Source: Gracilimonas sp017641085 | Lineage (GTDB): Bacteria > Bacteroidota > Rhodothermia > Balneolales > Balneolaceae | NCBI RefSeq assembly: GCF_046115515.1 | Contig: NZ_CP175953.1 | Strand: one strand, 5' to 3' | Length of the DNA: 64,000 nt | In this document: positions 45,835-54,087 of the stretch, piece by piece | How the letters are laid out: each line of letters begins with the position of its first letter | Position numbering within the stretch: position 1 is the stretch's first letter | The notes under the pieces: model-generated | Told to the model about the DNA's origin: nothing | Seen by the model: the letters and a program-made list of their open reading frames with translations, nothing else | Database searches by the model: none | Made by a program: the position numbers and the translations under genes

Positions 45835-46368
45835 TTAATCTTTCCTAGTTGCTCGAAATTCCCCGGTAATATTTGACTCTGTATCTGAACTAATTACTGT
45901 GACAAGCCTAAAACTCCCTACTAATAGATCGTCTGTTTTTTCATCAATATATATAGTACCAGATTTAATCCCCTGGGAATCAAGTGTGTTTGGATGGACA
46001 AATATATTTTGGAAGAAAGTTGATCCTAGTTCTAATTCATCTGCGTCTGTTTCCCAAAGTGAATTTAGAGTAAGGCCGATATTGATAGTGTACTCAGTTG
46101 TTTCACCATTAATCTCTCTTGTATTAGTAATTTCTCCTGTCTTAAGAGTTAAAAATAAAACTGAATCTTCTAAAACATTCTGAAATCCATCAGTAGGAAT
46201 TTCAATTTCAAAAAAAGCATTCCCATCAAAACTACTTCCATCTTCAACTTTTGCAGTAAATTTTCCATCCAAAAGTTCGTCAATATTTAAACTTGTTGAG
46301 CTTGAGCAACCTGCAAAAAATAAGGTGCTAACTATCAAGAGGTGGCTTAAAGGCGATATTAGTTTCAT
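45835..46368 (-). CDS. Cassette-type lipoprotein, unknown
   Basis: A 177-residue lipoprotein with no family I recognise. The signal peptide ends VSTLFFAGC (C20), followed by SSSTSLNIDELLDGKFTAKV. The mature part is beta-rich, acidic and AT-rich in codon use, with a C-terminal GSFRLVTVISSDTESNITGE. The stop lies 21 nt before an attC-like site in the same orientation, so it looks like an integron gene cassette carrying an orphan lipoprotein. Such cassettes typically encode novel proteins. No function can be offered. Confidence 0.75.
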   Translation of the reverse strand: MKLISPLSHLLIVSTLFFAGCSSSTSLNIDELLDGKFTAKVEDGSSFDGNAFFEIEIPTDGFQNVLEDSVLFLTLKTGEITNTREINGETTEYTINIGLTLNSLWETDADELELGSTFFQNIFVHPNTLDSQGIKSGTIYIDEKTDDLLVGSFRLVTVISSDTESNITGEFRATRKD

Positions 46369-46450
46369 AACAAATATGTTTGTTGATCTACTTATATAAT
46401 CTAGTAAAGTCTAGGTAAAATAACATAATATTACCCAAACAAGGGTTTTG

Positions 46451-46553
46451 TTAGAACGCGGTGGATAAAATCCAAAAATCCGCCTTCAAAATCCTCATTC
46501 GGTGTTTCCAGGATATTATCCGACACCAAAGACGGATAAAGTCGCCGTATAAC
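46451..46553. repeat. Imperfect dyad of unknown type
   Basis: Ends GTTAGAACGCGGTGGATAAA and GGATAAAGTCGCCGTATAAC are roughly inverted, with internal GGATATTATCC and GGTGT/ACACC. It resembles a mobile-cassette or attC-like palindrome in size, but the ends do not match the sites at 45694-45813. It lies upstream of the cassette lipoprotein. Confidence 0.35.
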
Positions 46554-46631
46554 ATCTTCTCAGGAATGTGCAGATTTCTTTTGAGAAAGGAAAATCAAAT
46601 AGTTAGCGGTACGGGTGGGCTTGAATATGAG

Positions 46632-46682
46632 GAGTAGTGAGTTTTGAGTAGTGAGACCACTCATCACTCATCACTCACTACT
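46632..46682. repeat. GAGTAGTGAG inverted repeat
   Basis: GAGTAGTGAGTTTTGAGTAG, then its approximate complement made of CATCACTCA and ACTCACTAC units: a low-complexity hairpin just after the MMPL transporter stop. It may act as a transcript end or be degraded repeat DNA. Confidence 0.6.
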
Positions 46683-46724
46683 AACCTCTTACATCTAACA
46701 TCTTTTATCTTAAATCTATCAACC

Positions 46725-49220
46725 CTAAAACCGAATCCAGTCTTTGTCTTCCAGCCATTGGATAAGCGCGGGCAGGAAAGTAATCGAGGTTAGTAAGGTC
46801 ATGCCGATTCCCAGCACCGCCATTACTCCTATTGACTGCAGGCCCGGATGATTCGTGAAAAGCAGTCCGGCAAAACCGAGCATGGTGGTAATGGAGCCCA
46901 TGGTTATGTGCTGCCCCGTACTCGAAAGCACCTGCCACATGCTGTTCTTTCCTTCTTCCCGGTAACGGTGCGCAAGGTGCACGCCGCTGTCTTCCCCGAT
47001 TCCGAGAATAGCCGGAAGAACCACCAGGTTATAAAAGTTAAACTGCAGGCCGAATATCATCATGAGACCAAACAGCCAGAGCAGACCCACCAGTAACGGA
47101 AGCATGGCTATGATAGACCACCGGAACGACCGGAAGGAAAACAACATGAAGAAGTAAATGAAAATGAAGGTGGCCCCTACCATATACGGACTTTCAGTTC
47201 GCATCAGGTCGAGCATGGAGGCGGCTACAATAGAGGTACTGGCTGCATGAAATTCTTTACCGCTGTCCAGGGTCACCACCGATACGTCATTCTTAAAGGC
47301 GATGGATTTCTTTCCGTCTCCCAGCCCTACCGACGGATAGATGATAACGAAACGCCCCACCTCTCCGTCTTTGGTAATAAAACGGGACTTCAGGTAATTC
47401 GGGATGGAATCCAGCGAAACGGGCTCAGTGGTTTGGGCGGCCATCCGAAGTTTTTCCAGGTCCTCATCCTCCTGTTCAACCAAGAATGGGTCCTTTAAGA
47501 GCTCCCGAATTTCGGCAATTTTTTGAAGCTTCTGCTGCTCTTGTGCTTCATGGATTGGATAACGTTCCTGCAGGGTCTCCACGCTTTTTATGGTCGGTGA
47601 AGTAGTGTCGGAATCCATCCGTTCTTTCAGGATGCCTGCAATTTCTTCCACCTGCTCGTTGGTCTCGGCAATGATGTAAGCCGGATTGCGCTTGCTGTTG
47701 TCATCCACCTGACCGGCAAAGGAACGAAATTCTTCATATTCAGGGAAGGTGGGTTCCAGCTCACCAAAGTCGTACTGAAAGCGGAGATTGCCGCTGAAGC
47801 CGATCACAAAGGCCGAAGCAACCAGGCCCACCGTTACAATGGTTCGGGCGTATGGGTAGCGGTGTACGCCGGTGTATTCCTCCTTCTGCTCATCGGAGAT
47901 CAGGATCCAGTTGAGGCGTTCATCAAATATAACCAGCAGTGCCGGAAGGATATATAACATAGCCATGAGTGACAGCAATATTCCGGTGCCGGATATAAAA
48001 CCAAATTCGGAAAAGCCGCGGAAATCGGCGAACATCAGAATGTATAAAGCAGCAGCGGTAGTAAAAGCCGATACCAGGATGGCTTCCCCGGTCTTTTCAT
48101 TTGTTTTCATGACGGCGTCATGGGCATTCATTCCCAGGGAGCGAAGCTCTATATACCGGGCATAGTAATGAATACCATAATCGATGCCCAACCCGAACAG
48201 GATCACGAAAAGAACGGAAGTCATGGTATTTAATACTCCTAAATAGAAGTAGGTGATTCCGAATGTCCAGGTCAGGCTGATCAAAAGCGGAACCCCGATA
48301 ATAAGCACCGGAACCGGCATCCGGATAATGTGCGACCAAACGGAGTAATCTCCATTCCCGTTGGTTCCTTTGCGGTAATGAATATACTTTTTAAAGAAGA
48401 AGTACAGCATCACCAGCAAAATCACACTGCTGATCCCGCTGGCAAAACTTCCCAGAACGTCGTTCATGATGGAGGTGAGTTCCTCAAGGTGTCGTTTCAG
48501 CCGGCCACCGAAACGAACTTCCATTTCCGGGTGGTAAGCCTGAGGGTTCATGGAGGCAAGTAAGGAATCATATTCATCAAACATATCCTCCAGGTACTTG
48601 ATGTCGCTTTTGGAACCCGTTGGAAAGAACCGGACTACCATGATGGTACTGTCCTCATTTACCGGGTACTCTGAAGGAACCAGCATGTTGTAGCTGTCTT
48701 CAAAGTTTTCGGCTCCTGCGGTTTCTTCCTCATCTTCATCCCCGAGATCAAAATAGAACGGGTTGGCCTCTTCTTTGGCCTGTTGGATTTCATCTTGCAG
48801 GTACTGGGTTACTTCCTCCAGCTCGTTCTCGCTGGCGAGGTACAGGGCGTTGTTCTTTACAAACTCTGTTTCCCGTCGGAATTCAGCCCGTTTAAAAAAG
48901 GTGTCTTCATAACGGGGATAGTACAAATCGAGGGAGCGTTGAATCAGGGTATCGGCAAAGGCTTTGTTGGCTTCAAAGCTGGGAGAGTTAATCACCACCA
49001 GCATTTCCGTTTCTCCCCCTACCGACTCGCTCAGCTTTTCCAGGGCCAACACATTGGAGTGATCTTCTGGGAGAAGATTGGCAATGTCGGTATCAACTTT
49101 AAGCTGAAGCGCATAATAGCCGCTTAAAACGGCCAGTATAATACAAACGGAAACGACCCAATACGGATGGGAATAATTGAATTTCAGTAGTGGCTTTAAC
49201 AGCCTCAGAAGTTGTTTCAT
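46725..49220 (-). CDS. MMPL/RND-superfamily transporter
   Basis: An 831-residue membrane transporter of the RND superfamily, MMPL/SSD-containing type, with two halves of six helices. The first half begins with TM1 near residue 20 (YWVVSVCIILAVLSGYYAL) and VDTDIANLLPEDH, followed by a long periplasmic loop (about 45-260). It has helices up to about 440, including GLGIDYGIHYYARYIE. The second half repeats the design with LPAILGIGEDSGVHLAHRY near 755 and ends ITFLPALIQWLEDKDWIRF. These proteins export lipids or hydrophobic molecules using the proton gradient. No adaptor or TolC gene is adjacent; one TolC-type gene lies at 60965-62350. Cargo unknown. Confidence 0.9.
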   Translation of the reverse strand: MKQLLRLLKPLLKFNYSHPYWVVSVCIILAVLSGYYALQLKVDTDIANLLPEDHSNVLALEKLSESVGGETEMLVVINSPSFEANKAFADTLIQRSLDLYYPRYEDTFFKRAEFRRETEFVKNNALYLASENELEEVTQYLQDEIQQAKEEANPFYFDLGDEDEEETAGAENFEDSYNMLVPSEYPVNEDSTIMVVRFFPTGSKSDIKYLEDMFDEYDSLLASMNPQAYHPEMEVRFGGRLKRHLEELTSIMNDVLGSFASGISSVILLVMLYFFFKKYIHYRKGTNGNGDYSVWSHIIRMPVPVLIIGVPLLISLTWTFGITYFYLGVLNTMTSVLFVILFGLGIDYGIHYYARYIELRSLGMNAHDAVMKTNEKTGEAILVSAFTTAAALYILMFADFRGFSEFGFISGTGILLSLMAMLYILPALLVIFDERLNWILISDEQKEEYTGVHRYPYARTIVTVGLVASAFVIGFSGNLRFQYDFGELEPTFPEYEEFRSFAGQVDDNSKRNPAYIIAETNEQVEEIAGILKERMDSDTTSPTIKSVETLQERYPIHEAQEQQKLQKIAEIRELLKDPFLVEQEDEDLEKLRMAAQTTEPVSLDSIPNYLKSRFITKDGEVGRFVIIYPSVGLGDGKKSIAFKNDVSVVTLDSGKEFHAASTSIVAASMLDLMRTESPYMVGATFIFIYFFMLFSFRSFRWSIIAMLPLLVGLLWLFGLMMIFGLQFNFYNLVVLPAILGIGEDSGVHLAHRYREEGKNSMWQVLSSTGQHITMGSITTMLGFAGLLFTNHPGLQSIGVMAVLGIGMTLLTSITFLPALIQWLEDKDWIRF

Positions 49221-49669
49221 TTAAATAGATTCCTGGAAAATTCTTTAATCAATGCCCTGCATCTGTTTGCTGCGGGTCATATTTCGTTCTGCAGATTACT
49301 TCATCGGAAGGCGTTTAAACTTTGAATGCCTGCATTTCAAAATGCCTAACATAAAAAATATGATCGCCAATCCTGAAGCGGTGGAAATTAACTGTTTTTC
49401 GCCTAATTTATTTCATTTGATCACGCAATTTTAAAAAACAAAACATCTTCGGTTAACATACATATAATTGATTCAGACTAATCCTAGATTTGCCCCGTTT
49501 GTTCGAATAACTATGATTCAGAATTATTTACATTTCGCCAATGAAATCTTCCAAAGCCGTGTTAAGCCTTTAAAATTTACCCTAACATTAACTATTGAAT
49601 ACGCTCTTTACTAATTATCTATCATCTGCACACAGCTTTTTCTGCCCAATTTTTCAATTATATTCATCG
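49221..49669 (+). other. Intergenic region before the AttH/CrtC-like pair
   Basis: 449 nt without a convincing gene. TAGATTTG at 49485-49492 is a perfect TAnnTTTG and could start the plus-strand pair, but no TTTG lies 19 nt upstream. A 60-codon ORF at 49252 looks accidental. An ATG at 49595 is in frame with the next gene, but a signal peptide begins only at 49670. Confidence 0.45.
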
Positions 49670-50719
49670 ATGAAATCTTTTTTCTTTAGGTTCTTATTTA
49701 TTCTATTTCTTCTGCCGGTTTCGCTCTCTGCTCAAACAGTATATTTCCCTGTTGGAAGTTTCGGAGATTCGGATGGTCAGGACTTCGCTGCCAAGAATAT
49801 TCAGTCAAAATATTTTAACGAGCTGTGGACTTATCATGTGCAGCTCGATAATGGTGTTCAGCTGATCTATACCTTTTCCATCAACGATTTCGGCTCATTT
49901 AAAGGCAGAGTTACCGGCGTTAAGCTCTCGGTTACCTGGACTGACGGTAACACCTATGTAGTGAATAAGGAATATAATCCCGCCACCTTAGTGGTTGAGC
50001 CGGACAGTAATTACATCCGCCCTCATCCTGAACGACCTTACTGGGGCAAAGGCAGTTTTGATGATAAGCACCGCCTGTTTTTTCACAACACCAACGACGG
50101 GGTTCAATACGATCTGGATCTCACCTTCACCAACATCGCGAAAGGAAAAACCATGGGAGACGGCGTTTATAAAGTTGGTAATAACGAGCTCGGAATGGCT
50201 CTGCTCATTCCCCATGCTGATGTGAAAGGTATGGTGGCTATTAACGGTGATACGCTGAATGTAACCGGTGTGGGGTATATGGATCACATTTATCAGAATA
50301 ATCTCTCTTCGGAAATTATTGACCGCAGTTACCGAATTAAAACCGGGGATGCTGAGAATGGCATGTTCTTCCATTTCCTGACGCTTCGCAAAGCAGGCCT
50401 CCAAACTCCGATTGGCTATGGAGTGGGCTACCGAAACGGACTCGAGTATCTAATCACCCCTTCTTCAATTGAACGGGTAGAATCGGGGCAGGAAACCCCA
50501 GAGTTGGACCGCTATGTTAAAATCAAACCTTACCAAACGGATGTACTGAATGTGAGGGTGAAAAAACACATGGACACTTACTCCCTGCTGAATGAACTGG
50601 GAGGCATAAAAAGGTTTGTAGCCAAAAAAGTAATTGGCGGAGAGCTGATTGAGATGAATGGTACCGTAACCATCAATAAAGACCAACTCGGTTATTTTTA
50701 TTACCTGGTAGCTAAGTAA
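49670..50719 (+). CDS. Exported AttH/CrtC-like (lipocalin-type) protein, paralog 1
   Basis: A 349-residue secreted protein with signal peptide MKSFFFRFLFILFLLPVSLSA, which fixes the ATG at 49670. The body is beta-rich, with YFNELWTYHVQLDNGVQLIYTF near the N-terminus and GVGYMDHIYQNN near the middle. That GxGYxDH motif resembles the GxGYxDHxW signature of AttH/CrtC and Svf1-like calycin proteins, some of which are hydratases acting on lipids. The rest of the CrtC signature is not evident, so relation is distant. It is a clear paralog of the next gene (for example DELGMFVHIP/NELGMALLIP and the MDHIYQ motif). Function unknown. Confidence 0.7.
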   Translation: MKSFFFRFLFILFLLPVSLSAQTVYFPVGSFGDSDGQDFAAKNIQSKYFNELWTYHVQLDNGVQLIYTFSINDFGSFKGRVTGVKLSVTWTDGNTYVVNKEYNPATLVVEPDSNYIRPHPERPYWGKGSFDDKHRLFFHNTNDGVQYDLDLTFTNIAKGKTMGDGVYKVGNNELGMALLIPHADVKGMVAINGDTLNVTGVGYMDHIYQNNLSSEIIDRSYRIKTGDAENGMFFHFLTLRKAGLQTPIGYGVGYRNGLEYLITPSSIERVESGQETPELDRYVKIKPYQTDVLNVRVKKHMDTYSLLNELGGIKRFVAKKVIGGELIEMNGTVTINKDQLGYFYYLVAK

Positions 50720-50794
50720 TAAATTTGAGGTCAATACAACTTAACCGTTTTGCCGGATGAGGCTCACTTTATTAAATTTTTTGAGCAGTATTCT

Positions 50795-51835
50795 ATGAAA
50801 CAATCTTTAATCGTTATCCTCTGTTTATTCTTATTTCATCAGGCTTTGTTTGCCCAGAGTTATATTGAAAAAGCACATCCCGAAATAACGGAGCTTAAAC
50901 AAGATGATTTCAAGATTCACAATAAACAGGGGGCCTATTACAATGAACAGTGGGCCTACCACGTGATTCTGGATAACGACGCTCAAATCTATGTTACCTA
51001 CGCCGTACATCATTTTGCAGGACTTAGGAATTCTTCAAGCAGCGGAAGACTTTCCCTGTTGAACTGGAAGGGTGAAAACTATAGTTCGCCAAGAGAATAT
51101 GACCTGAATAATCTGATACTTCAGGAAAACCCCTATAAAATGAAGCTGCATCCCGAACGGGATATTTGGATTGAAGGCATACCCGGATTTAGCGAGCATC
51201 ACTTTCATTTTAAGGGTAAATATGAAATACATATAAATTTTGATCAACCCTACCCCGGCTTTAAACCGGGCAATGGGGTTTTTAAGTTAGGTGATGAGGA
51301 TGAACTAGGGATGTTTGTCCATATTCCCTTTTCCAGGGTTTCGGGTTATATCGCAGAAGGTCAGGATACCGTTAAAGTTTCCGGTATCGGATTTATGGAC
51401 CACATCTATCAAACAAATTTAGCCACAAGGCTGCTTGAAAGCAGTTATAAGTTTAATGGAAGAACAGAGAATGGTTTTTCCGGCGGCTCTTTTATGGTAC
51501 CTAAGCATTCTGCCAATGAGGCCATCGGTTACGCCTATTTCTATGATGGTGAAACATTGACTTTGAAAAACCCTGAAAAGGTCACCGTTAATAAACGAAA
51601 AGAAGTATCAGGAACTAAGACCCCTCTCGATATTACTGTCAATTATGAGGACGGGTCCAGCGATACTTTTTATTTTAGTGAAGTAGAGGAAAAAGTAGCT
51701 ATGTTAAATGAACTGAGTGCTTTTAAAAAGCTGATCATTAAGCCCTTTTTAGGTGGAGAAGTTCTATTCTACCGGGGCCGGGCCCAAACAAACACCAAAG
51801 AAGAAGTGTATTTTAACCTTTCATTGGTTGATTGA
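50795..51835 (+). CDS. Exported AttH/CrtC-like (lipocalin-type) protein, paralog 2
   Basis: A 346-residue secreted protein, signal peptide MKQSLIVILCLFLFHQALFA; the ATG at 50795 is preferred to one at 50750 that adds a non-signal extension. It aligns along its length with the preceding gene: YYNEQWAYHVILDNDAQIYV, KLHPERDIW, GVFKLGDEDELGMFVHIPF, and VSGIGFMDHIYQTN. Gene duplication is therefore evident. The 3' end overlaps the convergent cytidylyltransferase gene by 23 nt, so the pair lies beside the inositol genes. A role in the same envelope lipid or glycan pathway is possible, but not shown. Confidence 0.7.
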   Translation: MKQSLIVILCLFLFHQALFAQSYIEKAHPEITELKQDDFKIHNKQGAYYNEQWAYHVILDNDAQIYVTYAVHHFAGLRNSSSSGRLSLLNWKGENYSSPREYDLNNLILQENPYKMKLHPERDIWIEGIPGFSEHHFHFKGKYEIHINFDQPYPGFKPGNGVFKLGDEDELGMFVHIPFSRVSGYIAEGQDTVKVSGIGFMDHIYQTNLATRLLESSYKFNGRTENGFSGGSFMVPKHSANEAIGYAYFYDGETLTLKNPEKVTVNKRKEVSGTKTPLDITVNYEDGSSDTFYFSEVEEKVAMLNELSAFKKLIIKPFLGGEVLFYRGRAQTNTKEEVYFNLSLVD

Positions 51836-52565
51836 TCTCAGACAACATCTTCTCCGCTTCAGCCAGCATTTCCGGGGTGTCCACATCCTGCCAGTAAGCA
51901 TCTCCGATGTCCAGCGTATGCATTTTTCCGGCTTCGGCCAGGGCCTGAACTCCATCAGAAAGTGAGGCATCGCCGGTAGCTTCATATACTCGCTTAATTT
52001 CATCAAGCAAGCCTTTAGTGCATACAAATACGCCGGTGTCGATGCAGTTGTACTCGCTGATAAGCTTCCCTATCGACTTGATTCGACCTTCCTTCACCAT
52101 CACTTTGGTGGCGTCATCCATATCAAAGATTTCATCCACTTTGTAATCTACCAGTAAGGTAGCGGTGCCTTCATCCGGTTGATGCGCGCCCGCCAGTTCC
52201 ATCATTTGATCAGAAAGGATGTGGTCGGCCATGGTTAGAATAAAATCCTCTTCAATAAAAGGCTCAGCAACCAGTACCGAAATTCCGTTACTCAAATCGT
52301 ACCGCTTGTTATGGGCAAATTCGATGGGAACATCCCCGGTGTAAGAATCAAGGATGTCTTTCTTAATCTCTTCAAACCCAAAACCCAGCACAATGACGAC
52401 TTTCCCGCATCCTGCCGTTCTCAGACTTTCGATGGTGCGATAGATAAGCGGAGTACCACCGACAGAAGTCAGTGGTTTGAGATCCGTATCTGTATCCACA
52501 CCGGCCAGGCGGGAACCAAATCCCGCCGCTAAAACGACACCTGTTTTTGTTGGTAATTCAGACAT
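51813..52565 (-). CDS. Probable inositol-1-phosphate cytidylyltransferase (NTP-transferase fold)
   Basis: A 250-residue nucleotidyltransferase. The nucleotide-binding loop is VVLAAGFGSRLAGVDTDTDL with the KPLTSVGGTPLIYRTIESL continuation, typical of sugar-phosphate and polyol-phosphate nucleotidyltransferases. DFILTMADHIL supplies the metal-binding Asp. It resembles the cytidylyltransferase half (IPCT) of archaeal DIPP synthases, and it lacks their CDP-alcohol phosphotransferase half. The start lies 5 nt after the stop of the inositol-phosphate synthase gene, which strongly suggests myo-inositol-1-phosphate as substrate and CDP-inositol as product. Substrate is inferred from context; phosphocholine or glycerol-phosphate cannot be excluded. 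Confidence 0.75.
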   Translation of the reverse strand: MSELPTKTGVVLAAGFGSRLAGVDTDTDLKPLTSVGGTPLIYRTIESLRTAGCGKVVIVLGFGFEEIKKDILDSYTGDVPIEFAHNKRYDLSNGISVLVAEPFIEEDFILTMADHILSDQMMELAGAHQPDEGTATLLVDYKVDEIFDMDDATKVMVKEGRIKSIGKLISEYNCIDTGVFVCTKGLLDEIKRVYEATGDASLSDGVQALAEAGKMHTLDIGDAYWQDVDTPEMLAEAEKMLSEINQPMKG

Positions 52566-52570
52566 AAAAC

Positions 52571-53887
52571 TTATTTGTAGGAGTCGTAATTCTCAGACAG
52601 GTGAGTTACCGGCTGCTCTCCACCCATAACGCGCAGGGTGTTTTTGAGCCTGAAATGCTGAATGAAAATATCGTGCTCCTGAACATGGCCGTCTTCAACC
52701 TGGGGACTCTTGAAGTAGAAACTCAGCCATTCCTGAACACCGGCTTTGCCTTCACGCTTGGCAAGGTCAAGGAACAGGGCAAGGTCAAGAACGATCGGTG
52801 CAGCGAGAATAGAATCACGGCAGAGGAAATCCACTTTGATCTGCATGGGGTAGCTCATCCAGCCAAAGATATCGATGTTGTCCCAGCCTTCTTTCTCATC
52901 ACCGCGTGGCGGGTAATAGTTAATACGAACTTTGTGGTACAGATCCGCATACAGGTCTTTGTAAGTCTCGGGCTGAAGGATGGTATCCAGTACACCTGAT
53001 TTGGTAACTTCTTTTGACTTGAAGCTTTCCGGATCGTCCAGTACTTCACCGTCACGGTTTCCTAAAATATTGGTAGAGAACCAGCCCTGAATACCCAGCA
53101 TCCGTGTTTTGAAACCCGGTGCTAAAATGGTTTTCATCAGGGTTTGGCCGGTTTTAAAGTCTTTTCCGGCAATAGGTACGCCTTTCTCTTCTGCCAGCTG
53201 TGTGAGGGCAGGATTATCGGCTGATAAGTTTGGAGCGCCGTTTGCATACGGTACGCCTTCCATGATAGCTGCGTAAGCATAAAGCTGAGAAGGTGAAATA
53301 GCTTCATCGTTTTCTTCCAGACCTTTTTCGAAGGCTTCAATCGACATATGACATTCGGAAGGTGACTGGTAAACTTCAGTAGAACCACACCATACCATTA
53401 CCGCACGTGTTGCCCCGGTTTCCTTCATTCGGTTGCGAATGTCTTCGCGAAGCTGCTCGGCCAGGTCTTTTTTGGTTTTGAAATCTTTCACGTTTGGCCC
53501 GTCCAGCTTCTTCACATACTTCTGCTCAAAAGCAGCCGACATAGGCTCAATAGTCTTCAGGAAATCGGCAATGGGCTCAATATCCTGTGGCTTCAACACT
53601 TTGGCGTGAACGCAGGCATCATACACATTATCGGGCTTTACGTCCCATCCCCCGAATGTCAGGTCTTCCAGTTCGGCAAGTGGTAAAAAATCTTTGATGA
53701 GCGGGTTTCGGTTTTCAGACCGAGCTCCTAAACGGATGGTCTGCATCTGGGTAAGAGAACCGATAGGCTTGGATAATCCTTTTCGAATAGATTCAACACC
53801 TGCGATAAAGGTGGTGGCAACGGCTCCCATTCCCGGAGTTAAAACTAATAATTTCCCGTCTGCTGCTTTTGTGCTGTTATTTGACAT
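52571..53887 (-). CDS. ino1: myo-Inositol-1-phosphate synthase
   Basis: A 438-residue NAD-dependent isomerase-cyclase converting glucose-6-phosphate to inositol-1-phosphate. The NAD site VLTPGMGAVATTFIAGVESI is at the N-terminus (about residues 14-33). Family blocks follow: GARSENRNPLIKDFLPLAEL, TFGGWDVKPDNVYDAC, VPYANGAPNL, PIAGKDFKTGQTLMKTILAP and QGWFSTNILGNRDGEVL, with the catalytic lysines in KDFKTGQT and KVDFLCRDSILAAP. The length fits prokaryotic MIPS. It is followed 5 nt later by the cytidylyltransferase, giving a two-gene inositol-activation unit. Confidence 0.93.
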   Translation of the reverse strand: MSNNSTKAADGKLLVLTPGMGAVATTFIAGVESIRKGLSKPIGSLTQMQTIRLGARSENRNPLIKDFLPLAELEDLTFGGWDVKPDNVYDACVHAKVLKPQDIEPIADFLKTIEPMSAAFEQKYVKKLDGPNVKDFKTKKDLAEQLREDIRNRMKETGATRAVMVWCGSTEVYQSPSECHMSIEAFEKGLEENDEAISPSQLYAYAAIMEGVPYANGAPNLSADNPALTQLAEEKGVPIAGKDFKTGQTLMKTILAPGFKTRMLGIQGWFSTNILGNRDGEVLDDPESFKSKEVTKSGVLDTILQPETYKDLYADLYHKVRINYYPPRGDEKEGWDNIDIFGWMSYPMQIKVDFLCRDSILAAPIVLDLALFLDLAKREGKAGVQEWLSFYFKSPQVEDGHVQEHDIFIQHFRLKNTLRVMGGEQPVTHLSENYDSYK

Positions 53888-54001
53888 TCGTAACTTTTTA
53901 GCTGAAAATTTTAATCCTTAAAGATAAAGAACTTGCTCAAGTTATGTTAGCACTTAATTAGTAATTCTATAAGAATTCGATAACCCCTTCTTAATCCTTC
54001 A

Positions 54002-54032
54002 TTTCAATTGCTTGCGCTTCGCCCTATATTTG
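54002..54032 (+). promoter_or_regulatory. Candidate promoter of the flippase gene
   Basis: TTTC (54002-54005), a 19-nt spacer and TATATTTG (54025-54032) match TTTG-N19-TAnnTTTG with one mismatch. Predicted start about 54039; ATG at 54088. Confidence 0.5.
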
Positions 54033-54087
54033 CTGACTCCATTTTTTATAAAACAAAAGCGACAATCCCTGATGATTATTAAAGATA

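Noticed and set aside
49252..49434. 60-codon ORF upstream of the AttH/CrtC-like gene
   Set aside because: No signal, no family look and atypical composition; likely chance.
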